From assembly GCF_047495875.1 (NCBI RefSeq), contig NC_092497.1, positions 65,991,492-66,055,491 on the forward strand: DNA of 64,000 bases, read 5' to 3'. This stretch comes from Pithys albifrons albifrons. Its lineage: Eukaryota > Chordata > Aves > Passeriformes > Thamnophilidae. The notes under the pieces were generated by a model that had not been told where the DNA came from, did not search any database, and worked only from the letters and a program-made list of their open reading frames with translations. Of the stretch, positions 39,481 through 53,205 are shown piece by piece. The first letter of the stretch is position 1; each line of letters starts with the position of its first letter. A program made the translations under genes and the position numbers.

Positions 39481-42400
39481 TCCTTGATCTTTCTTTTTTG
39501 GTCTACCAGTTTTTTTAAGTGGGTGCTACCTTTACTTAATAAAAATTCAAGTATGAAAAAAGCACAACCAAGCAGTGAATCTTTAAACATACAAACAATG
39601 ATATCTGGAATCCTCAACAGAATGTTGCTGATACTTTTTCAAGTACCTTCTTCCATCAGTGGACTCAAGAGCCTTCAGTGTGAAAAGAAAATGAGGAGGC
39701 TGAGCTCTGTCTTTATGTGTCTATCAACACTTTAAATTTGCCACTGTCAGAGGAGGGAGGCTATTGAGAACTCTGACAACCAAAGGCTACAATTTCTAAC
39801 AGTGTGTACTTCATTTTCACAGCATCCAAAATTGTTATTCCCTGCTTTCTTTTTTAAAAAAATGAAAAAGGGAGCATTTTAGTTGCCAGTATGATAGCAA
39901 TGTAGTTTAAGAAGCTATTATTAAAAAAACCCAGACCAATGACTCACAACATTTTTCAGCCAGAGACCTCTTTGCAATCCTCTACCTCTGTCCCAGGCCA
40001 CAAATGCTCACTTTATACCCCTGCAAGTTATGAAATAAAAATTTTGACATCCTCTGATCCACACTCAGTTGTATATACATACTGTGTGTGTACAGCTGCC
40101 AATTATCTCATCTTTCTTGACGATTGTGGTCTTATGAAGATTTTGAATTATCCTTGCTGGCCTAGATATCTGTAGGGCTTATAATCTTAGTAGTTGCCCA
40201 TGATGAGGTGAACTAACTGGGATAAAATTACACATGAAGGAGTAAGGCTGAATACAGATTTTCCCAAAAATGGTATTACTAGACAAATGAGAGACAGAAC
40301 AGATTTACTTCGTCTTCTTTTCAGATGCAGAACAAATGGAATTTAGCTGGACAGTTCTTCAGAAATTATTTCCTCCAATCTAGCTAAAGGGAGCATTAAT
40401 AGAAAACCATAACATGCCATTATCAGTGTGCAACTTTTTGCATGTGCATGTTAGAAAAGAAACACTTTTGAGGGCTGAGTGTCTGTGCTCAGGATGTTCA
40501 AGAAAAAAATCTTACTTCTTTACAAGAACTTCTCCCTAATTACTTTGTCTGTGACTACTGACTCACTGGTGCAAGAAGTATATGTCTGCGGATGTGACAA
40601 TCAGCTTCTCAGTTTCTGTGTACTTAATACATTTGTTACTGCTTTTGAAAAACCATACTGCTTGAACAATGGACATTTGGAAATACTGGACTAGCACATG
40701 AGTCTTGACAGTCCATTAATGTCGACTTGTACATAAGAAAATAGCAATTTTGATTTTAGCTCTAGTAATTTCCAAAGGATGCTGCGTTCTTTTGAAAACC
40801 TGTCCTACAAAGTAGACATATGTAACTTTTCCTCTATCAGCCTTGTCTGGTATTATAAATTACTAAACTCTTGACTAGTTTTCCAGCACTTTTTACTATG
40901 GTTTATCTTCTGTATGCCTTTCTCTCTTCATCTCTTCTGACAACTCATTTCTGCTTGTCTACCTGTTCAAATCAAAGTTTTAAATAGTATTGCTTGCCTG
41001 CCTCCTTTTATCTGTGAAAGATCCATTAGACTATTGATGTACAGAAATAACTTATTATTTGGTTTTATTATAATGGCATGCAAGTCTGTAAAAACGGCTA
41101 AGGAAATCAGAACTGTTGAATTTACACTCTTTCTGGGCAATCTGTAGATACCCAGTATCACCATCACCAGCAGTCTCTGAGAATGTGGAATAAAAAAGTA
41201 GTGCATTTCTAAAGGTAACACGAGGATAGATTGTACTGAGCATAAACTTAATCAAAAAGTCCTCAGAACTGATTATGTGATGTGGGAATTGAGTCCTAAT
41301 GAATTTAGGTTTAGTATCTTTAAAAAAAAATTAGTTGCGACAACATTGAGTCTCTGAGCTGAATAATGTGCTACTCATGTTGGGCTGATACAATTATTTT
41401 TTTGCAGCATTACAAAATTGTCTGCTATGTAGTTGAACTTACTACGCAGCAATTTGTGGTGTGATCATTGACAGGCAATTCAGAAAAATTCTAGAAAGCA
41501 AGTTTGAGAGCTACATGATGTGTCTCTGAGGAAAAAAGCCCTTAGGTTTCTTTTCCAGGTTCAATAGATTTGTAGAAATTGTGTAGGATTTTGCATTCTT
41601 CTTCTGTGAAATACTCCCATAAGTTAAATAGGTATATATGTAGTGAAGAATTTACTTTGAGTTCATGTGAACAGAGAAATTCAACACATTTTTGTACCTG
41701 TGAACTTTTGCACTAGAGTTACCAGTGTTGATACACCGAATGCTATGCTTTGTATTCCCTAATAATTGTTTGCATCTTGGTATACTAACACAATTAATTT
41801 CTGTTTTTAAAATGTAGTCTTATTAACTTGAAATTACACTATTTCGAAAGCAAAGACTAAGCTCCAAGACTGCAAAGTGGAGGGGTTTATTCCATTGTTT
41901 AACTTCTGAAGCTACAAAGCATCAAAAGATGCAATAGTCTGATTCTAATATAAAACTTGTACACTTCTGTACCTGTATTGATTTAAGTGAGTTACTTTAA
42001 CTGTACTCTACCGTGAAGAACAGAAATGATTTTTCTGTGGCTTTTGCTTTTTTGTTTCCTATTACAGCAGAAATACAGGCAACTTAGTAGATAAGCATAA
42101 AAAATTAATATAGAATAGATTATAGACAAATTAAAGCCTCAAATATAAGTATTATCTTTACACTGTTTCCTTGTATAACATCCTTTCCACTTTGTGATGG
42201 AATGCTTTATGGATCCTTATCAATAATGGTTTTAGATGAGTTCAAGGTAATGCCCCCTGAGCTCAGCAGAAGAAACAAAATGGAAGATAATTCATTACTT
42301 TGCAGTTTATGATAAGATGGCTGACTTTGCAGCGAGGGGCACGACAGACAGAAATATTTTATAATGCTTATGTTTGTAAAGAAGAGTGTGTGTCCTTGTC

Positions 42401-44195
42401 TGGGACTGCTGTGAGTACAGGTACAATTAGCCCATGAAGCCTGGTGAGATACTTGGAATTGCAAAGGAACCATTGAGGTGAGGTGAGACTGCTGGGAGTG
42501 GGGTAGGAGCATTATTTCTCCTCCCACCAGTTTTCTGAGGTAATCCAGGAACTGTAGGATTTTTCAGTCTGTTCATTTACACTATTTATTTTGTGCTTCA
42601 GAAGCACATTATTTCCAGACTTGCTGGGGGGCAGAGGAGGAAATGTTGGAAGAAGAAGCATTTTCCTTCATAAGTGTGTTACATCCTGAGCAAGGGGCAG
42701 GAGCAGCATATGCTCATATGCTCTTTTTGCTCATCTGACTGTAACTGATTTGCTGGGAACCAATATACAGGTTGGCAGGATATGAGGTAATAGTGTAGGA
42801 CTCAGTCTCATCTGACTTTAATGCAAGCATAAGCAAGGATTTTCCGCTGCACTATGGAAGTCTGGTTCTTCAAAGCAAATCAGACATCCTGGTGTCCTTG
42901 GCAACTTCAGCTTCCTACTGCTGAACACTGTTTTGTCCCGTAAGAGTATATTGTACCCCAAATTAAGACTTCCTCAGTTTTCTCTGTACTGCACCTTATT
43001 GTGATGCCCAGTACTACCCTAGATATCTTAAGCCATGCTCTGAAATGTGTTTGGATTTTCTGGGCAATTCTGCTTCTGTCAATTAGCAGTGTGAATATAT
43101 TTGTGTTATTATTGCTTCCCTGAAAGGAAACAGAACAGTTAAAATAGTAGCTTTTTAACCTGAATAGAAAGTAAGAAATTTTTAGATTTATTCAAGAATG
43201 CATGATCGAATTCATCTTTCAGTTTGCTTTTGTGAAAGTATATATTCACTTGATAAGAGTAGATTCAGTTACATTTTAAGGACAACATATTGTACATAAA
43301 TTCAAAGTATTTTTATACACTGAGTTTTGTGATTTAAGGCTAAATTTGTTGAATTACAGTAAGTATTGTGTTGATCTGGTGATTTTACTGAATTTATAGC
43401 AATTCAAACTCAGAATTGCTCTCCTGGGAATGAAGCCTTCTCTTTCAGATGCTAATGTACTGTGTAAATTGCTGTTCCTGTTTAGATAAAATTCTGACTG
43501 TGGCAAATTAACTACCCCTCTCCTCTTCATTCAAATTGTCTTGGAACATATGAAACCTAATTTCATGTTTCTAAAAATTTGCATCAACTAGCATATGCTA
43601 TCAGCTCCTGAAAGAAAAACAGTTTGGCAATCTGTTGAGGTCAATGGTTGTTTCAGAGAGTTTCCACAGCTTATTCCTCCACTTCCACTTTAGTGGTGTT
43701 GGTAGATATATTCACTGTTTGCAGCTGTGGTATGTTATTTGCTGGTATTACCAGCTTTTCTAAATTGGAGGTGCTGTTGTAACTGCATTAGTTGTGCTCC
43801 ATATGAAATGATCTCTGGTGAATAGGACTGTTAGAAGCTTAATCACTATCTCTCTTGTTGAATATTAATATTAGCTGAAGGAAAGTAGGCAGAGAAGACA
43901 ACTTGCCTTAAGTGCCTTTTGCAGAATGGCCTTGGGAAAACAGAGGTTCCACCTATGAGGACTGTTCAGTGGTACCTTTCTTGTTCTGCCTCAGGAGTTT
44001 CTTTCTCTCCTGGGTCAGTGCAGCAAGAGCTGACTCTTCCTGCCAGTGTGGTCACCTTGTGCTTAGTTCTGCACTCTTTGCCATCAAACCATATTTGGCT
44101 GGTTTCTGTCACTAGAGGAGCACTATCTCATGATAGGTACCCTAGTAGCAATGAGATAGGAGAGTAAATTTAACTCAGGTCCTAATTTAGGGGGG

Positions 44196-44817
44196 TGTCT
44201 TGGTTTGAGATAAGCAACTGCCAACCCCCCCAAGCACAGAGAGAAAAGCCTCCCTCCTAACACCAGGGAAAGGGAGGAAAAGAGAGGGGAAAGAAAAAAA
44301 AAACACTTCAAACTGCGTTTATACTAAAACTACATATATTTTCACAGAAAGAAAGAGACAATTAGAAGAGAGTACAAATATACACTCACACAAGTCTGGA
44401 ACAAGAAGTTCCCCACCTCAACTTCTTAACGAACACACAAATTCTACTGTCCTAACTACACATTACTTAAGAAAAACCTTATTCCCCAGGGAGACAAACT
44501 CAAGCAGAAAGGAGAGACCCAGAAGAACACATTTTACTTTCCTGAGATACCCTGTGAGCCAGTGGTGGGCCTGGTCCTCTCCATCCCCCCTGGGACAGCA
44601 TTGTGAGTCCTCCCAAGAGGAGGGCTGAGAAGCGACTGCCTTAACCACTCCCACACTGGTTCCTACTTCCCTGGAGATGATGTCATAATGTGGTATGGAA
44701 AATTACTGGCTAGAAGAGGTCAGCTGTTAGCTCAGCCCAGCTCAAGTCAGCTGACAGCTTCGGCCTAGTCCAAACTTCGGAGCCCAAATTTAGGCCCACC
44801 TAGGTGAGCCCATAACA
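44196..44817 (-). mobile_element. Solo ERV LTR (622 bp) with GGGGG target duplication
   Basis: The + strand reads TGTCTTGGTTTGAG to GAGCCCATAACA; the minus strand reads TGTTATGGGCTCACC to CTCAAACCAAGACA. GGGGG flanks it at 44191-44195 and 44818-44822, though the run of G makes the exact edge ambiguous by one base. A TATA-like TATAAACGCAGTTTGAAG lies on the minus strand near 44310-44330, giving the orientation. It is homologous to 20394-21007. The 62-63 residue antisense frames across it are chance frames. Confidence 0.85.
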
Positions 44818-45749
44818 GGGGGAAATTTAGAAACAATTGCTGCAAGTTACCTGGAGTAAGCATGAAGACCATTTATGTGCAAAAGCCAAATAATCAGGCC
44901 TGGAATTTTCCTACTTGTACGTGTTTTAAATCTAAGGACTCGAAACCCACTTGAAGTCCTACCAGTGAAAATCAGATGTAGATACTGGGTTTTGTCTGCA
45001 TTGTGCAGAGTAACTGTTAATTTTGTGATTAACGCAAGAATACTCATTTGTTATAAGTTCTGATGAGTGTGCTATGCATTCAGTTTGCTGTGAAACAAAT
45101 TTCAACTTCTCAAATATAAGAGTACAGCGTTGTTTTTGAGTTTTCAATTTTGGAGACCAGGCATTAATTTTAAGTTATTTTTCAGAAACTGTGACATTTC
45201 TAGGATAAAAGTTGAAATGAATCGGTATTATGTCTTGCTCCATGCAAATTGTGTTTAGATAGACTAATACTAAGGTCTGCACTATTCTTATATATTTAAG
45301 CAATTCAGGGAATCACAGAAAATGAACAGTTTCTTTTCACCATTTGATTTTAACAATATGTATAAATTTATGGGCAAACACAAACGGTTTGATAGTAAAA
45401 ATTATATGTAGATACAGAGGACAAGAAGGCCACGTTTCCTCCAATTACAGAATCTGAGTTCTCTTTAGGCAGTCTATCCAGTACCTGTTTCTCTTTGGTC
45501 TTTGAAACCTCAGGGCTAGATTATCGGCTTTCAGTCTGGCAGGAGAAGTATTAAAATATTGTGCCATGGCCTGGTGCACCAGGGGTAGAACAATACAGAA
45601 AGGATCTGTTTCATCAGGTATGTTGTGGGGTTGAAGCCAAATTTGTACTTACCTCTACCTTTTTCCTTGCCAAGTTGCATGGACAACAGTATAGCAGAAT
45701 GGATTCTTACTCAGCTTTCCTAGAAGACCCCTGCTGAGTGGTTGCATGG

Positions 45750-45830
45750 AAACAGAATCACAGAACATTCTGAGTTGGAAGAGACACACAGGAGTCATTG
45801 AACCCAGCTCTCAAGTGAATGATTGTAATG
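45750..45830 (-). mobile_element. Short CR1 3' tail fragment, antisense
   Basis: GAATCACAGAACATTCTGAG and TTGGAAGAGACACACAGGAG with TCATTGAACCCAGCTC are the inverted CR1 3' end. About 80 bases remain. Confidence 0.75.
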
Positions 45831-48234
45831 TCTTCCTAGAGAGTTTTGATGTTATATGGTACAGAATAACAAATTACTTCAAAGGATGACAAATACATTC
45901 AACTACAATAAATGTTACAAATACTAGTTTTGAGTTGACATTTGAACTGCTACTAAACTCACAGCATCCCAGGTTCTGTGTATTTTTATATGATTCCATT
46001 ACCATTAAGTGGAATGATTTATTAAATATCTGCATATTTTATTCTGTTGCTGCATTTACAGAGCCATAGAGTAGAAAATAGGATTAGAAGTATATACTAG
46101 CCCACAAAACCTGTTGCAAGAGCCACACTTGACCACTTTAGACCTGTATTGTTTATGTCAATTACACCATCAATGGTATTTGACAAAAAAATTGAATGAA
46201 AAATGAGGCACTTTTTGTTTTCTTTTGGAAACAAAGCAAATCAGGTAGTAAAACTCAGCAGTGTTGAGGAGAAGCAGAAATTTTTGCTAAGTGATGTTGA
46301 GGAAAATACTGTTATTTTAATATGATTTAAACAAACAAAAGTAATTTGTTTTGAATACAGTCTAAACTAGACTGAATTGAAAAATAACAATGCTCAATGC
46401 TCAATGCTCAGTGCCAGTGAAACAGATAAATCATTCTCTTAGTATTGAGGAAAATAAAATGGTAGCTCCTGGGGTTGGTCATTGGGTTGGGATTACTCAG
46501 TTATAACATAGTCCTGAAAAAAGATGTGCCAGCCTGATGATGTTCGCTGTTTTGGAAGTGCTTGATGATAGCTGAATGCTTTGTGTTGTGGATTTTGTAA
46601 AGTCATCCCCATGGAAATGGATGGAAGAATGTTATGGCTATGGTAGATTTAACAAATTCCAAAAGAATGAAATGGATCAGAAAACGAAGAGGCTACTCTG
46701 CCTGTCTGAAAATTTACTTTATATTATGCTAGTTTGATGAATGTAAACTCAGGTTTGTAAACAGTGCTATAAGAGAAGAATTTATGCTTATTCAGATGGG
46801 TTAGAGGTGAATATGAGTGATCGTCAAGAGGGAACCACTTGCAGAGAATATTCCCATTTAAAACTATATGCTTTATAGATTGATTTTTCTTCAACCCCTT
46901 TTCAAGTTGTTTGCCTTATCTTTTTATACATGGAAGAAGAAACCTCAGTTCTTTATTGGATTTTTTACAGCTTTAGAGAAAGGTCTTCAGGCTTGCTACT
47001 TATGGATTGTGAATGTCTTTTACCTTACAGTGTTTTATTCTTCTCTACCCTGGTAAGCCAAGTGTAGGAACACAGAAGTGAGAACACAGAAAATATTCTG
47101 ACCTGATCAAAATGAGTATTGATTTTCTTCATCTTAATCAGAATTTCTACAGAATGTTCAGGCAAAAACATGACGGAGAGGCAAAAGCTGCTTTTAAAAC
47201 AAGCCTACTAGTCTAGGTTGTCAGTTGTAGGATTGAATTGGGTATCTTCATCATCACATCTCTTCCACCTTCTCTTGGATCACATCATCAAAACAATTAG
47301 CAAGAGACAAGTGATCTGATGGAGTCGATGCCTGATTTGAATAGACAAGTATTGGTTGTTCACTATTTGAATGTGGTTGTTTTCTGCAGCAATTTTAAAC
47401 ATTTGGCTACTGTAGGGTTTATACCTCCTCTAAAATGCCATATGGGCCACATTTTCCTATTTTCCAGTAAGTTCTTGAGATACAATGACCAATGTTATTG
47501 CTATGCTATTAAATAAAATATTACTGTTTATGAACAATACTTAAAGGAGTTAATTGATCCCTTCTTCACCAATCGCGTTCTACATTCACGAAAGACTAAA
47601 TCAGATTTGGAAGGATGTGATTCCATTTAAGCCCCATAAAGATCAAACATTGGGGTATAATCTGACTGTTGAAAGACAGAACAGTGTACAAGCTAAAGCT
47701 TTTCCTGCTGCTAGAGTCAGGAGGATTTTGTGTGTACAGAATATTAACAAATGTTTTTGAGAGCTTGTTGCTTTTTTATGCATTGAACTTGAAAAGAGTT
47801 TTTTAAAGTGTTATTAAATACTTTATTGCAGTCTCTACATCTTTTTTGTTCAACTACTGCCTTCCTCACTGGGCAAATATTCCTCAAACTGCCCTCAAGC
47901 TGAAAACTTTTGGGTTTTTTTCTTTTTATTAAATACTCACATATTCTAGTTCAGTCATGCCAGTATTTTCTTTTCTAAGATTTCCTCTCTATCTAGCTTT
48001 ATGTCAGACCACAGACTCTGTAAATTAGCATTGGCTGATCTTTGTAGTCACAGAATAATTTCACATTTTCCTACTATAACCTTGACATAAAAGACTACTG
48101 TATCCTTTATACTATTGATTTAAATTGCAGGCTTCTTTTAGCTGGTTCCTGAAGATATGAACCCATTTATCACTGTTGACTTCAAGGCTTACACCCCACA
48201 AGTTTCTCTTCCCTTTGAATTCAGTAGTGAATGT

Positions 48235-49110
48235 AGAATCAGAGAACAGGTTGGGTTGGAAGAAGTCTTAAAGACCATCTAGTTCCAACCCACCTACTAG
48301 GGCAGGGATGCCACCCACTGGACCAGGTTGCACAAAGCCCCATCCAGCCTGGCCTTGAACAATTCCACAGATTGAGTGTGCATCCACAGCATCCTAACAA
48401 CTAACCTAAATCTCTACTCTTTTAGAGTTTAACACTGTTCCCCTTTATTCTATCAGTATCTGCACCTGTAAAAGGTTGCTCACGCTCTTTTTTTATAAGT
48501 CTCCTTCAGGTGCTGTGAGGCTTCTATAAGGTCTTCCCCAAGCCTTCTCCAGGCTGAACAATCCCAAATCCCTTAGCCTGTTTTCACAGGAGTACTCCAT
48601 CCCTCTGATCATCTTTGTGACCCTCCTCTGGATCTGCACCAACAGATTCATGTATTTCCTCTGCTAAGGGCCCTAGATTTGGACACAGCACTCAAAGTGG
48701 GGTCTGATGAAGGCAGAGTAGAGGGAAAAAATCACCTCTGTCGACTTGCTGGCCACTACTCTTTTGTTGCAGCCCAGGATATGGCTAGCCTGTTGTGCTT
48801 TGAGCACACACTGTTGGCTCATGTCCAGCCTCTCATCCATGAGAACCCCCGTGTCCTTCCCCACTGGGCTGCTCAAAATTAGTTTTTCTCTAAGTCTGGG
48901 ATTGCCCCAGTGTAGGTGCAGCACCTTGCTCCTGGCCATCTGGTATTTCATGAGGTTCTCATGGTCCCAGTTCTCAAGTCTGTCAAGGTACCTCTGGATG
49001 GCATCTTGCCCTGTTGTGTCAACTGCACCACTCATCTTGGTGTCATATGCAAACTTGTTGAGGGTGCACTTGATGCCACTCTTTATTGATAAAGATACTT
49101 AAGAGCACCA
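48235..49110 (-). mobile_element. CR1 LINE 3' portion, antisense
   Basis: AGAATCAGAGAACAGGTTGG, ACCATCTAGTTCCAACCCAC and CATCCAGCCTGGCCTTGAAC are the inverted CR1 3' UTR. The minus strand then carries the end of ORF2 (a 120-residue open frame at 48673-49035, from near MSGAVDTTGQDAIQRYLDRL to FIRPHFECCVQI), a familiar part of CR1 polymerase. It is not a host gene. Confidence 0.9.
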
Positions 49111-49235
49111 GTCCCAAGAGAGAGTAACAGTAACAATACTAATGACAGAGGGTACAAATAAAGAAATAATTCCCACAAAGCCACCCCTCCCCACCCCTGA
49201 CAATAAACAATATCTAACTGCTACTTCCACCACAT
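49111..49235. other. Unassigned segment between two CR1 pieces
   Basis: About 125 bases of A/C-rich sequence (TAACAGTAACAATACTAATG, CCACCCCTCCCCACCCCTG) sit between CR1 parts that are not adjacent in the full element. They could be a remnant of another insertion or filler at a deletion junction. Confidence 0.4.
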
Positions 49236-49440
49236 TTACTCCACCAGAAAAAAAACCTTCTTTTTGGAAGAGAAGTCCTTTTCCCTACCTTCGTGAGGTG
49301 CTATGGAATAACCTCTGGGCCCTAGCTGTGCTTCCTTGGCAAAAGCACCAGCCAGTTCCCTCAGGACCCTCAGTTGTGTTTCATCAGGCCCCATAGACTT
49401 GTACTTACTCAGTTTCATCAAATGCACACAAACCTGTGTG
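49236..49440 (-). mobile_element. Second CR1 ORF2 piece, antisense (internal fragment)
   Basis: The minus strand encodes LSKYKSMGPDETQLRVLREL, the start of the CR1 reverse-transcriptase domain. In an intact CR1 this lies well upstream of the part at 48673-49035. The middle of the polymerase domain is therefore missing between the two pieces. Confidence 0.8.
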
Positions 49441-50316
49441 TTACTTACAGTGGGAAGAACTTTACTCCCCCAAACTCATCTAAAGGTTCAGTTATAGATA
49501 TTTGTTTTCATGGTGGCTCATTTGGATTAAAACTAAAAGAAGTCAAAGGCTCTAATATTCTTACAACTCTGAAAATAATTGTTGAGTTCATATTATCTGA
49601 ATGAATAAACCAATAGTCAAGCAAAATAGTGTCAAAATAAAATCATAGGTATCCAAGGTTTGTCAGTTTATCACAGCTTGGGAGAATAGTTTCATAAGAC
49701 CAGAATATCAATTAGACCAGAATACCTATGCTTTTCAGCGTTGATTTAGGAATGCATTTGAGCAAATGTTTTTAAACTTTTTTAAAATTAAGGTTTTTTT
49801 TTCAAGTGTCAGTGGCTGTATCCAAATCATGTAGGGATATAATTTATCTCTCTCTCTATATATAATATATATAAAGGGAATCTTACTGCATTGCAAGTTC
49901 CTGGATCTGAGTGCATGCTTCACAGTTGTTCCTGTCACTGCCACTGCAATTGAATTTGTTATTTGCAAATTCTCTGTCCAGATTAAATGAACCATATCAA
50001 TCTCTCTGGTAAAAACAGGGGAATAACAGAAGAAAAATGTCTTCTTTATCTGAAGTGCTGTACATGTGCTTAGAAGACAAACCCAGTATTTCAACATATT
50101 TTTCCAACATCTGTTGCAAATAAAGTACTTACTATTTCAGTTTAGTGCATATAATGAGTCCTGAAATAGATGTTTCTAGCCCCAGAAAGTGCCACCTTTA
50201 ATAAACAAGAAAACTTCCATTATTATTGATAGGTTTTTGCTCAAAAAGAAACTTTTTGAATGGCTGTTAAGGTAGCATTGATGTCACCATATTTGCAGTA
50301 ACATCTCTGGTTATGG

Positions 50317-50690
50317 GCTCACCTGTACAAGAAGGACATGGATGTAGGGGAACAAATATAGTAAGAGTGGTGGAGGAACTCAAGCATCTTTCATGAGGGG
50401 ACTGACAGAGCTGCATCTGTTCAGCCTAGAGAACAGTAAACTCAGAAGTATCTTGTGCAAGTGTATAAATATATGATGGGGAAAGTAAAGAGCAGGAAGC
50501 CACACACTTCTCAATTGTGCAGAGTGACAGGACGAACAGGTACCAACTGAAATACAGGAAATTCCTCAACATAGAATTTTTCTTCACTTAAGAAAAGACT
50601 TCACAATGAGCGTTGTTGAATGCTGGACTAATTGCCCAGGGAGGCCTTGAATTGTTTGTCTTTAAAGATAGTTAGTTGTAGTTGGAGCTG
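50317..50690 (+). mobile_element. CR1 LINE 3' fragment, sense orientation
   Basis: Contains ACCTGTACAAGAAGGACATG, CTGTTCAGCCTAGAGAACAG, GTGACAGGACGAACAGG, AACTGAAATACAGGAAATTC and TGCTGGACTAATTGCCCAGG in the expected CR1 order. It is truncated before the terminal repeat. Confidence 0.85.
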
Positions 50691-53085
50691 AGCTGTGCGA
50701 CAGTGAGAATGTGAAACTAGACACTTAAGTTAATACGATTTTCAGTACAGATGGGCATAATTTTGTCCTTTTCTGTAAAGAAGAAAATACATTGTGTAAT
50801 TGAAAGGGAAATGTACACGGTTTATAAGCTGAATGTAGATGGAGCTTACACTATGTTATTTACAGCTGGTGTATGGGATTGTTGAAAGATTGCCATATCC
50901 TGCTGTCTGACTTTTCATTATATGATCAAGAAAAATGAAGTTGCATTTTTACAATTTTCTCAGTCTAAGAAATATGTCTAATTGTTCCCAAGAAGAAAAT
51001 TGTAAGAATTATTTGTGTAGTAAAAAGAGAGTCTGAAATGATTATGATCCTGTGAAAATAAAAGGTAGGAGCTCTCATAGAAATCAACAAAAAAGTAAGA
51101 GTTTCCCAAACATTGTTTCTTGTACATTGTGATGATACATGAAGAGTGGAATTGTTATTTGTCTAGTTATTTGCATGAGAACTCTAATTTTCCGTATGAG
51201 CAATTCCATTAGCTATCCTAGAGAAGCTGTAAGATTTTTTTTTGTGCAAGGTGCAAAGGAAGAAAATCATGCTGGGCTTTTGTTCTTGGAAAATTAATGT
51301 TAGGCTTGATATTGTTGATAGATTGTTTGTTTTCAGGAAATTTTTTCTACTCCATGATGCATTTTAAAAGTTAGTTTCAAAACACTTAGCCAAAACCCCT
51401 TTTTGCAATTTTGCAAGAAATAGATAGTGGAAGAAGTATCATAATGATGATAACCATTTTGACAGTCATCACTGAGAAGAGAGCATTAATAACACAGTCT
51501 CGTTTAATTTATTGTCAGAACTGTGATGGTATTTAGCAATTCTTGTTCCCTGTGAAGTCATAATTACTCCAGTGCAGCAGCTGTCCTTTCCCCTTTTCCC
51601 CTGCCTCTCCTGGAAATATTTGAAAGGATAATACTGTAATGCCATCTACTACTCCAAATATATGCTGAGGTCAAAAGAATACATCTTTCTGTGCTTGTTA
51701 CAGCAACCTTTGCCAAGCAAACACAGAAGATACATTTTAAAGCTGTCCCCTTTGCACAGCACCTGAGGGATGACAAAGATAGTACTGACATGCAGGAAAG
51801 TGTGTTTATGTGAAAATCCAGCTTTTAATTTCTTTTATACTGTGTTGAATCAAAATCATGGATTAAGATACATGTGATTAAAATCCATTCATAAAGGGTG
51901 GATTTGACTAAAATGGTCTTATAACAAGATAATGACCCAGTAAGGATCACTGTGGTACATTTTTGCTTCCACATTTTTAGTTCTTTCTCATGATGATTAT
52001 TGGCCTCTGTTGGAAGTGAACTGGTGAACTCAAAATACAAATCTTTTTGTAAGTTATTCTACATAAATCTGAGAAAACAGTAATAGTATTACAGCAGCCT
52101 GAGATAATGCCAGGTCCTGCAGGACCTTGTCACTGAGCCCTTATGCCTGAGTCCTTTCCTTTGTCTTTTCCCAGTCCAGACATCTTATCAGTGATGTGGT
52201 CACACCAAGGAGCATATCACTAAATTAGTGCTAATTTACATGACAAGTATTGTGATTTAGTCCCTGTGAAGTAGAGAGACCTTTGTTAGGGTGTGTGACA
52301 GAGATAGGTTCCAAAGAATTGGTGAGACTCTAGCTGTGACAGCATCTTTTTCTGGTCCTTTGTCTATTTCCTCGTGTGAACAGCTGCTGCTATGGGTGTC
52401 TGGTTAGTGTGCTGTGAAAATGAGTCACTTAGGTCTTATGGGGCAAAAGAAATCATTACAAGAACATGATGCAGCTACTGGTGCTCTGACATGATGAACA
52501 AGTCAGGCACAAAATTTGTCCAAAACACTGGAAACAAATACTTCATATCTTATGAAAAAATAAATTCTCACCTGATTTTTCTTTGTAAGAATTTGAATTC
52601 TTTCAGTGATTCTCTTTCAGCTAAGCAAAGAACTCATTGATGTTCTCACTGTTTATGGTTTGATCCATGTCTGTTTCAGTCAGCAAAATTAGCATCTATG
52701 AAAAATATGCCGTGGTTAATGAAACATGAATGACTTGAATGTGTAAAATGGAAAGTGTTGCAATTGTCCTATAGTGATTCTTATTTTCAATGTGTTAGAA
52801 ACTAGTTTTGATGGAAGTGTATCCCAGTGGCTGATAGCTATCTGATTTATGCATAGGTTGTCCTGCCAATGCAGCATCAAGCTGTAAAGAAAGTGTTTCT
52901 TTGGTCAGTGTTTCATATTTATAAAGGCTAACATTAGCATTAGCCCCATTAGCAGGATTATAAAACTTGAAACACACATGGTAATAAATCTCCTCCCATT
53001 ACCAAGTTGTAAAAAACAGCTTACTGCTAATTTCAGTGCAGTGACTCACTTACTGATTTGAGAATCCATCCTTCTTTGTAAATAG

Positions 53086-53205
53086 AGCAGAGATTGCCTA
53101 AGGCTGGGTCCACCTGCAGAGGGAGAGGTTGTCCAAGTGAAATGGCCTGATGGAAAACTGTATGGTGCGAAGTATCTAGGAACAAACACAGCTTATATGT
53201 ATCAG
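53086..53205 (+). CDS. KDM4C: KDM4C exon: central part of double Tudor domain
   Basis: This exon encodes 40 residues beginning [20 protein letters not shown]. The tryptophan of VKWPDG and the tyrosine of LYGAKY correspond to the other two aromatic cage residues that, in KDM4A, enclose trimethyl-lysine, so the reader pocket looks intact. The exon ends AYMYQ. The acceptor is TTTGTAAATAG and the donor is CAG|GTGAGT. Both ends are phase 0 and the length is 120 nt. It is too short to stand out as an open frame, and was found by searching for the exon that should follow FPEDIV. Confidence 0.95.

Larger units (their letters stand above)
33856..53085 (+). other. KDM4C: KDM4C intron (about 19.2 kb), rich in repeats
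   Basis: This is the longest intron visible. It contains a TG/CA palindromic microsatellite (36732-36820), a long antisense CR1 (37586-39480), a solo LTR (44196-44817), a small CR1 tail (45750-45830), a broken antisense CR1 (48235-49440) and a sense CR1 3' end (50317-50690). The remaining stretches (33856-36700, 39480-44190, 45830-48230 and 50700-53080) show no supported gene or recognisable element; their open frames are short and lack motifs. Confidence 0.85.

Noticed and set aside
43912..44167. Two overlapping + strand frames as a possible exon or small gene
   Set aside because: No recognisable domain, no convincing splice context, and overlapping frames of similar length argue for chance.
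48673..49035. A 120-residue minus-strand frame as a host gene
   Set aside because: It is the C-terminal part of the CR1 LINE polymerase and lies within recognisable CR1 sequence.
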